This document shows, one piece after another, positions 58,280-64,000 of a stretch of DNA of 64,000 nt. Made by a program: the position numbers and the translations under genes. The notes below the pieces were generated by a model. It saw only the letters and a program-made list of their open reading frames with translations, had not been told where the DNA came from and searched no databases. Where the stretch lies: assembly GCA_026874595.1 (NCBI GenBank), contig CM049309.1, forward strand, positions 46,344,079-46,408,078, in the 5' to 3' direction. Source of the stretch: Sipunculus nudus (Eukaryota; Annelida; Sipuncula; Golfingiida; Sipunculidae). Within the stretch, counting starts at the first letter, position 1. The number at the start of each line of letters is the position of its first letter.

Positions 58280-58890
58280 GGATCATGAAATTACCTGAGC
58301 GCAGTAGGCTTCTCTTGCCCAAGGCCTTGAAAGTTTATGGTTCAAACCGCTCATGTTTCATGGGGAGGGGTAACAGATATGCACAAAAGTTCTTGTTGTT
58401 CTCATACATTTGGTCAAATTTATTATCAATTTATTGTCAATTTATTATTTATTATTAAAATTGGAATGTTCAAACAAATCCACTGATACCAAGATCATGC
58501 AGATATGTTGAGATTTGCAAAAGCTATGCAGCAAAAGACACTGTGAAGATGGTAAATTTTTCACTTACTTGTCAATAACTGTTAAGTGTGTCTAATCTTG
58601 CAAATTTTTGAAAATTAATGCTAAATATGTATATGCATTTGTGCTGAAAGATGTTTTAAACATATTAAGACATAAGGAATTGCCTAAATCTAAAAATATG
58701 CCTTTGGTACCTATAATATCGCAAAAGAGTCATTTTTAAAAGAAAATTTAAGGGGTAGGGGTACAAAAGTGGCCCAAAAATTATATATCATCTTAAAGCT
58801 AATGTTCTTCCAATACCATCGAGGACACCTCAATTAAGAAAACTAGAGGGTTGCGAAAATTCCCTGGGGGAAAGGAGGTTTTCACTCTCT
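58280..58890 (-). repeat. Inverted copy of the ~0.7 kb repeat
   Basis: Reverse complement of units 1 and 2 at 48.6-49.7 / 54.5-54.9 kb. Examples are 'ggcttctcttgcccaaggcc', 'agatatgttgagatttgcaa' and 'aaatatgcctttggtaccta'. It lacks the LTR insertion. Confidence 0.75.
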
Positions 58891-61135
58891 TGCCAATGGA
58901 CTAGCGTCTGAGGACGGCCACGTAGATTGCTCTGTGACGGACTTCAAAGTATATCGCAATTGCCGACGGACTGGTAATCCGGCGATGTTTATCTAATGTG
59001 AGTGCATCCATAAACAGGCCCGGGCGATTCACGTACAACTTTAGTGACACTGAATATTGTCGTGCGTGGTCATATTCAGTTATCTTGTGCTGAAAAACCC
59101 TGAGTATGTGTAAACAGCGAATGCGGACTGAGATAAGAGGTGACCATCCGATGTCACGTGAGCGCGTCGACCATGTGACCCGGAGAATAATAAACATGTG
59201 AACTTCGAACGTTGTTACTACCAAAGGAGTATACAGGACTTATTTATTGTGTTTAATTAAGTGGACTATACTGTTCATCGATTTTCACAACAAAATTCAC
59301 ATCAGTCTGTTTCACGGGATGCGACCAGATCATCAGGTGAATGTGGTTAGAAACAGACTTGTGTATTTACAGTGTTGTTTTTCTTCAGTGTTATACCGCT
59401 CTGGCCTAGTCTGTAGTCCAACGCCCTCCAGTGAAATGTGAATTTTAATATATTTTATTGTTTGTTAACGCATGTCTTTATTCTTCTTTTGGAGTGTATG
59501 TGAGTTTCAGCCGGTCTGGTTTACTGCTTAAAAGAACTTGGTCGTCCATGCCTTCGGGGTGTGACATTAAATGGCAAGCGTGTTTCCAGGAATTTTCGCC
59601 ATATTTAATGGCAAGCGTGCGTTCAGGATTGGTTGAGCCGTTTGATGGCCGACAACTTGTCAGTTTTATCACTGAATTTTTTGTGATTTTTTTTTTATCT
59701 AACTTCTTTGAATTGTGTAATGTTTGGCAATATTTGATTATGGGTCAGTGCTGAGACTTGACACATACACACTCCACGAGTTAATGCAAGTTAATGCAAG
59801 TTTGGTATGGTTAACCACTTATATGCTGGATAATTACTCAGAGGTTTGGTAAACCACTGTTATATGTTTGTTTATTGTTTAGAGATTTGAGAGTTAGAGC
59901 TGTTTAGGTTCATTTATTACCTTGGTTTGTTGTGATTTGTTAAGCGAGGTCACACGACAGGCAAATGTTTCCTTTTGATAGAGTACTCAGAATTTAATAT
60001 CATATACTTAATGTTTATCTGTTCATCCGTCCGTGCGTCTTTTGATTTGGGTTGCAATTTAGGTTTGATTGTAAGGATACCGCTGGTTCACATAGTTAGC
60101 GTTTACTGTATACGTTTGCGAATTTAGTGTGTAGGTTTCTGGGTCACTAGCATAGTCGGTCAGTATATTCGTAACCATGAGTCCATTCTCGAATGTGGAC
60201 GAGCGTTAGGGTACAAAGACGATGCTCTGTAAGAGTTTGTTAACAAGCGTGTCGAAGCTTTAGAAGACCAGCAAATGTTTAATTAAGGCTTTAAAAAAAC
60301 ATCATTCCGGAAAATACATAAAGAACACTAGACCATTTTCACAGAGTTCATACCATGGTCTGTCATATTTATGATATTGGATCACTGTGACCTATTTCTG
60401 AAGTGTCTCCAAAGAAGTTATATCTAGTATCTCTACTGTAACATGAAACAGAATATTTACAATTTGGTAGTTATTCATCTTTATAAAAGATTCATTATTT
60501 CTTCTCATTGACTTCGGCCAGTATTTGTCCTAGGATAGGTCCCATACGAATAACTGCATGTCATAGTAGAAAAAAAGTCTGGTGAATTAATTTCCTAATG
60601 CAAAGTAGTTTAGATATAAAACAGCACCTGCTTATTGAAATAACTGCACGATATGAATGTAACAGGAAGTTTTCTTAATTTTGCCTCGTATCTTATTGTT
60701 TGCTACCATATATTCTTGGGGCGGTATGCCTCACAATAAATATCACAATAAATCGCTAGGATCAGCGATACAGTTCATGTTCTCTAAATATTGTGTAAAG
60801 CACTGACTAATAAAAGAGTGTGTGAATATATATGGTTTTTATTTTATGAAAATATATTGCATATTAAGACCTACAACAAATAAAGATATACATTTATATA
60901 TCTATTATTAAGTCCCTTCGCTTTCGATTTTATAACGGAAAAGGTAAACAAATCCATCCTTATCTAAATGTGATATCTTGATTTATGTTTTCATTTGAGT
61001 TAATTACTTTTAAAATTGAAATAGAACCACTGACTCAATAAAAATTGAAGGTAAAATGAAGAAAGTCTTTAAAGTATAAGTAGGCTGTCTGTTTAGTGTT
61101 CCATCCTATCTCTATGGTTATAATTTTTATTGCAT
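58891..61135. other. Non-coding stretch
   Basis: No gene or repeat recognised. ORFs at 58901-59224 (minus) and 59458-59754 (plus) lack recognisable domains. Confidence 0.45.
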
Positions 61136-61725
61136 TGATTTTATTATATCAGACCTTTATTTCTTTATAATTTATCCTTTATGTGATATTCCCTTGGACT
61201 TTATCAACGGCATGGTCTGTTATATCGGGTAGGCCGAGCGGGAAACTTTCACATCACGGGGCAGGTTGTTCTCACGATATTTTCAACTGCTTGGGTAGGT
61301 GGGCAAGTGTTATATTTGAGCCCTGCTCTTGCCAATATACATAAAACTGTTATTATTGGTAAATTTATATCCTAGTCAGATTAAATAGCCAGGCAATAAT
61401 GTGCAATTGAAAATCATTTAAATGTTCAATATTCCCTGATCTCTATGACCCTGCGTCCCTCAAAATACGCATCATGATGTTATTTTTCTCCTGCTTTTAT
61501 TTCTCTATCCTGTATCTGAAATTCCCTTGGACTGTCTCAAGGGTATAGTCTGATAAATCGTAAGCTCATGTTGCAACTTTCAGAGAATGGGGCAAGTTGT
61601 TCTCACGATATTCCAACCCCTCAGGCAAGTGGGCAAGTGTTATTGTCGAGCCCTGCCGTTATCATCGGTAAATTTACATCTTAGTTAGACTCAACAGACA
61701 GACAATGAAGAGATCTTTCAAATAA
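61136..61725 (+). repeat. ~330-bp tandem duplication
   Basis: Two diverged units share 'ttcccttggact', 'caagttgttctcacgatatt', 'gtgggcaagtgttat' and 'gagccctgc' (about 61190-61335 and 61525-61665), with similar flanks ('ggtaaattta.atc.tagt.aga'). Non-coding. Confidence 0.75.
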
Positions 61726-61894
61726 GTGGTCACTCATAGGGATAACGATCAAATTTAATTTGATAATGTGCAGATGAGTAAAGAAAAAACTTAATAGTTA
61801 ATTAGCCTAATAAAATCATCAAATTAAATGACTTTTCCCAAATGAGACTTTTTTTTGGGTTTTTTTTATATGTTATTCTCCAGAAGTTATTGAG

Positions 61895-62605
61895 TTAAAT
61901 ACAACTGGTTTCATAACTGTTGCAATTTGTTCCGGGTTCATTCCTACTTTTGCTACACTCAAATGGTGAGTCAGTTCACATCTGACCTCATGAGAGAAGT
62001 TAGCCGTGTGTTATCCGTAAAGCAGCTAACTACCACACCATATTACCTGATGAGCAACAGGATGGTGGAAGGATTCAACGGTACACTGACACTTATGTTA
62101 AAGCGTATGTGCGCGGAGACACCACGAGATTGGGATCGATATTTGATCGCAGTGCACTTTGCGTAAAGAGAGACACCACAAGAGAGCATAAGGTTTTCTC
62201 CTTTTGAGTTGCTCTAAGGACGTGTTGTAAGAGGTCCCATGTGCATTCTACGGGATCTGTGGACCAAACGCGATGCGGTTGAGGAAAAAAAGATTACGTA
62301 TCAACACGTGCTCGATCTCCAGGGTAAGTTGAGCGATAGCGTTAGCTCGCGAAGCTTTGAGTAAATCCGCAGATAGACACACACAGTTCTATGACGTATA
62401 TAAACGCAACCGCAAATTTGATATCGGAGATGAAGTGTTCCAACTCCTCCCGACGGAGCTTCTTGTTCAGTGGAATGGCTCCTACAGCGTCGTAGGTAAA
62501 GTGGGTGACTATGACTATCGGGTCAAGGTCGACAACAAGGTCAAAACCTTTCATGTGAACATGCTGATACGATATCACACCAGGGCTGATCCTCAGCATG
62601 TCTAA
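61895..62605 (+). pseudogene. Integrase core and C-terminal fragment
   Basis: Frames encode 'SQFTSDLMREVSRVL', 'MVEGFNGTLTLMLKRM', 'TPRDWDRYLIAVHFA' (then a stop), 'FSPFELL' (then a stop), and the tail 'ELLVQWNGSYSVVGKVGDYD' with 'KTFHVNMLIRYH'. The second catalytic Asp before 'SQFTSDL' appears lost. The Glu in 'MVEGFN' remains. Confidence 0.75.
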
Positions 62606-62874
62606 GCGGCGGTCATTTTGTGTACGGACGAAACCATAAGAGAACCGAATAATCCGAATTGTGAATCCGAATCTCCCCTAGACGGATAACTAAACCTCGA
62701 GGGAGCAGACGAAACCTTCAACGTGTCGTTACCGTCAACGGTGCGCAGCCAAACTTAACGTGACGTACAGGTTTATGCCGAACTAGGCAAGCGAGATACA
62801 TGATTTGTTGAACCAGTATGGGTGAGTATTTACAGAAGTCCCCAAACTCAACGATGTCATCAGTATGGGTAAGT

Positions 62875-63402
62875 ATTTACACTAGTGAAGTCGAGACCGT
62901 ATCCTGTTCTGTTTGAGTTGAGAGAGACTAGGCAATATGAATTCAACGAGATGTTAAAGTTAGGTATAGTCGAGAAATCGGAGTCGAGTTTTGCGTCACT
63001 ATGCATTATGCTGCGTAAACCAGATGGAAAGATCAGATTCGTAATCGATTACCGTAGGTTGAACCAGTCGGTTATATTCGACCCAGAACCAATCCCAGAG
63101 CCGGAATCACTGTTCACGGAAGTTGCAAAAGCCGATACTTTACCAAGATCGATTTGACGAAAGGATACTGGCAGATTCCGATGTCAGAGGAATCTAGAAA
63201 CAAAAAGACATTTGTAACGCCTGGCCGACATTACCAGTTCAGGGTAATGCCATTCGGTTTAGTGAAGGCTGGGGCAGTGTTTACCCGCATGATGCGAAAG
63301 GTGTTCTGCGACATGCCGAACGTGGTAGTACACGCGGAAACGTGGGACGGGCATGTAAGAACACTCAGAGAAGTGCTAGGTGGACTAGAGAGTAGTTGTT
63401 GA
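62875..63402 (+). pseudogene. Reverse transcriptase fragment lacking its active-site box
   Basis: Encodes 'SRPYPVLFELRE', 'LGIVEKSESSFASLCIMLRK', 'DYRRLNQSVIFDPEPIPEPE', then after a frameshift near 63140 'LTKGYWQIPM' and 'RVMPFGLVKAGAVFTRMMRK'. 'MPNVVVHAETWDGHVRTLRE' follows directly, so the Y-x-D-D box and nearby residues expected between 'NVV' and 'HAETW' are missing. Confidence 0.8.
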
Positions 63403-63442
63403 GGGATTAAGATACCGTAAAGAGTCCGGACCCATCTTAAAT

Positions 63443-63545
63443 GGTTCCCATAAGTAATGTACAGGGGCCGGTCCCCTGACGTCATCCCCAAATGGGGACT
63501 CCCCTTTTGGGAAGGGGTCCCCTGTAGTTAAGCTTATGGGACCCC
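63443..63545. repeat. Nested palindrome
   Basis: Outer arms (63443-63467 and 63517-63544) are inverted copies sharing 'tcccataag' and 'tacagggg'. Inside are two further perfect stems, CCCCA/TGGGG (63486-63497) and CCCCTT/AAGGGG (63501-63516). It is GC-rich, unlike most of the window. Confidence 0.75.
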
Positions 63546-63901
63546 TTGGCCCGTGATAAGGCAGTTGTCCTGAATCTAGAGCAGTAGCCAGATGGGACTC
63601 CCTGGACCTCTAGCTGCTTGCATCTGATTGGTTGTTGGGTGGTGGTGGACTCTCTCAGGGTATGGGTCCGTTATGGGGCGGAGTGAGTCTCGTGAGGAAC
63701 TCTGTGTGTGTGTGATGTGAGATATATATGAAAGCAGTGGACCGTGTGTTTTAATTTTCCTGTGGTGGGTTTCTGTGGCGGCTTTTTCCTGCCTGAGGCG
63801 GTCGGCCACCCAGCTCAGGACCTCATGGTGGTCTCGTCTCTTTTGTGCTTTGTCGTCATCCGGTAGGACCGCCATGATTTCTGGGTAACAAGTCAGCCTG
63901 A

Positions 63902-63904
<3 letters not shown>
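63546..63904. other. Non-coding stretch at window end
   Basis: GC-richer sequence with a minus-strand ORF of about 99 codons (63576-63875) lacking recognisable features. No call. Confidence 0.4.

Positions 63905-63949
<45 letters not shown>
63905..63949. repeat. (TA)n microsatellite
   Basis: Uninterrupted TA run of about 45 bp. Confidence 0.95.
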
Positions 63950-63952
<3 letters not shown>

Positions 63953-64000
63953 AATTATTTAAAAAAAGGACTACAATGATCGATTTTTAATCGACTGTGT

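Larger units (their letters stand above)
61895..63402 (+). mobile_element. Gypsy-like (Gmr1-type order) retrotransposon remnant, plus strand
   Basis: Integrase core and C-terminus (61.9-62.6 kb) are followed by reverse transcriptase (62.88-63.4 kb) on the same strand. It differs in sequence from the other two remnants, so it is a separate family or lineage. Several stops and a deleted RT active site make it dead. LTRs were not found; similarity ends near 63400. Confidence 0.75.

Overview
The window is AT-rich, intron-bearing animal nuclear DNA, most likely from a bivalve mollusc. The evidence is a spliced five-exon gene with consensus splice sites, a tandem pair of single-exon-type Toll-like receptor (TLR) genes, LTR and non-LTR retrotransposon remains, tRNA-derived SINE-like heads, MITEs, and dense short palindromic repeat families of a kind I associate with bivalve genomes. 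I see no bacterial-style operons, no CRISPR array and no functional tRNA or rRNA gene. The species call is inference.

Left part (about 3.4-14.7 kb): one plus-strand gene for a small MIF4G-domain protein (254 aa when spliced; MIF4GD/SLIP1-, PAIP1- or CTIF-like). Its exons are 3620-3685, 7646-7925, 11577-11770, 12186-12277 and 13486-13618. All joins keep the reading frame, and a TATA-like box lies about 190 bp upstream of the start. Its introns carry a SINE head, a MITE, two copies of a ~1.05 kb repeat, a 41-bp-armed hairpin and copies of a palindrome-headed repeat family.

Middle (about 15.6-34 kb): no supported gene. This is a mosaic of repeat families: hairpin-headed repeats, a ~340 bp tandem repeat interrupted by a 700 bp DNA-transposon-like insertion with a 9 bp target duplication, ~1.4 kb repeats starting with a GCGAAC motif, and two arrays built around the 12 bp perfect palindrome GGTGGCGCCACC.

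TLR region (about 36-46.3 kb): a Ty3/gypsy-type remnant, a SINE-like repeat, a 5'-truncated LINE, a TLR pseudogene whose 5' part is missing at the LINE junction and which has a 1-nt frameshift before its TIR domain, another SINE-like copy, and then an intact TLR exon (43515-46102) with signal peptide, LRRs, LRRCT, TM and TIR. The visible exon has no start codon upstream of the signal peptide, so a short upstream exon is needed. A phase-compatible candidate lies at 42715-42730.

Right part (about 48.6-64 kb): a tandem ~0.7 kb repeat split by a degenerate minus-strand LTR retrotransposon (49711-54525), a foldback element (57048-58209), an inverted third copy of the split repeat, a tandem duplication at 61.1-61.7 kb, and another gypsy-like remnant (61.9-63.4 kb). 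All three gypsy-like remnants read integrase before reverse transcriptase. That is the unusual pol order of the Gmr1-like group and is the most notable structural signal in the window. Each of the three is broken.
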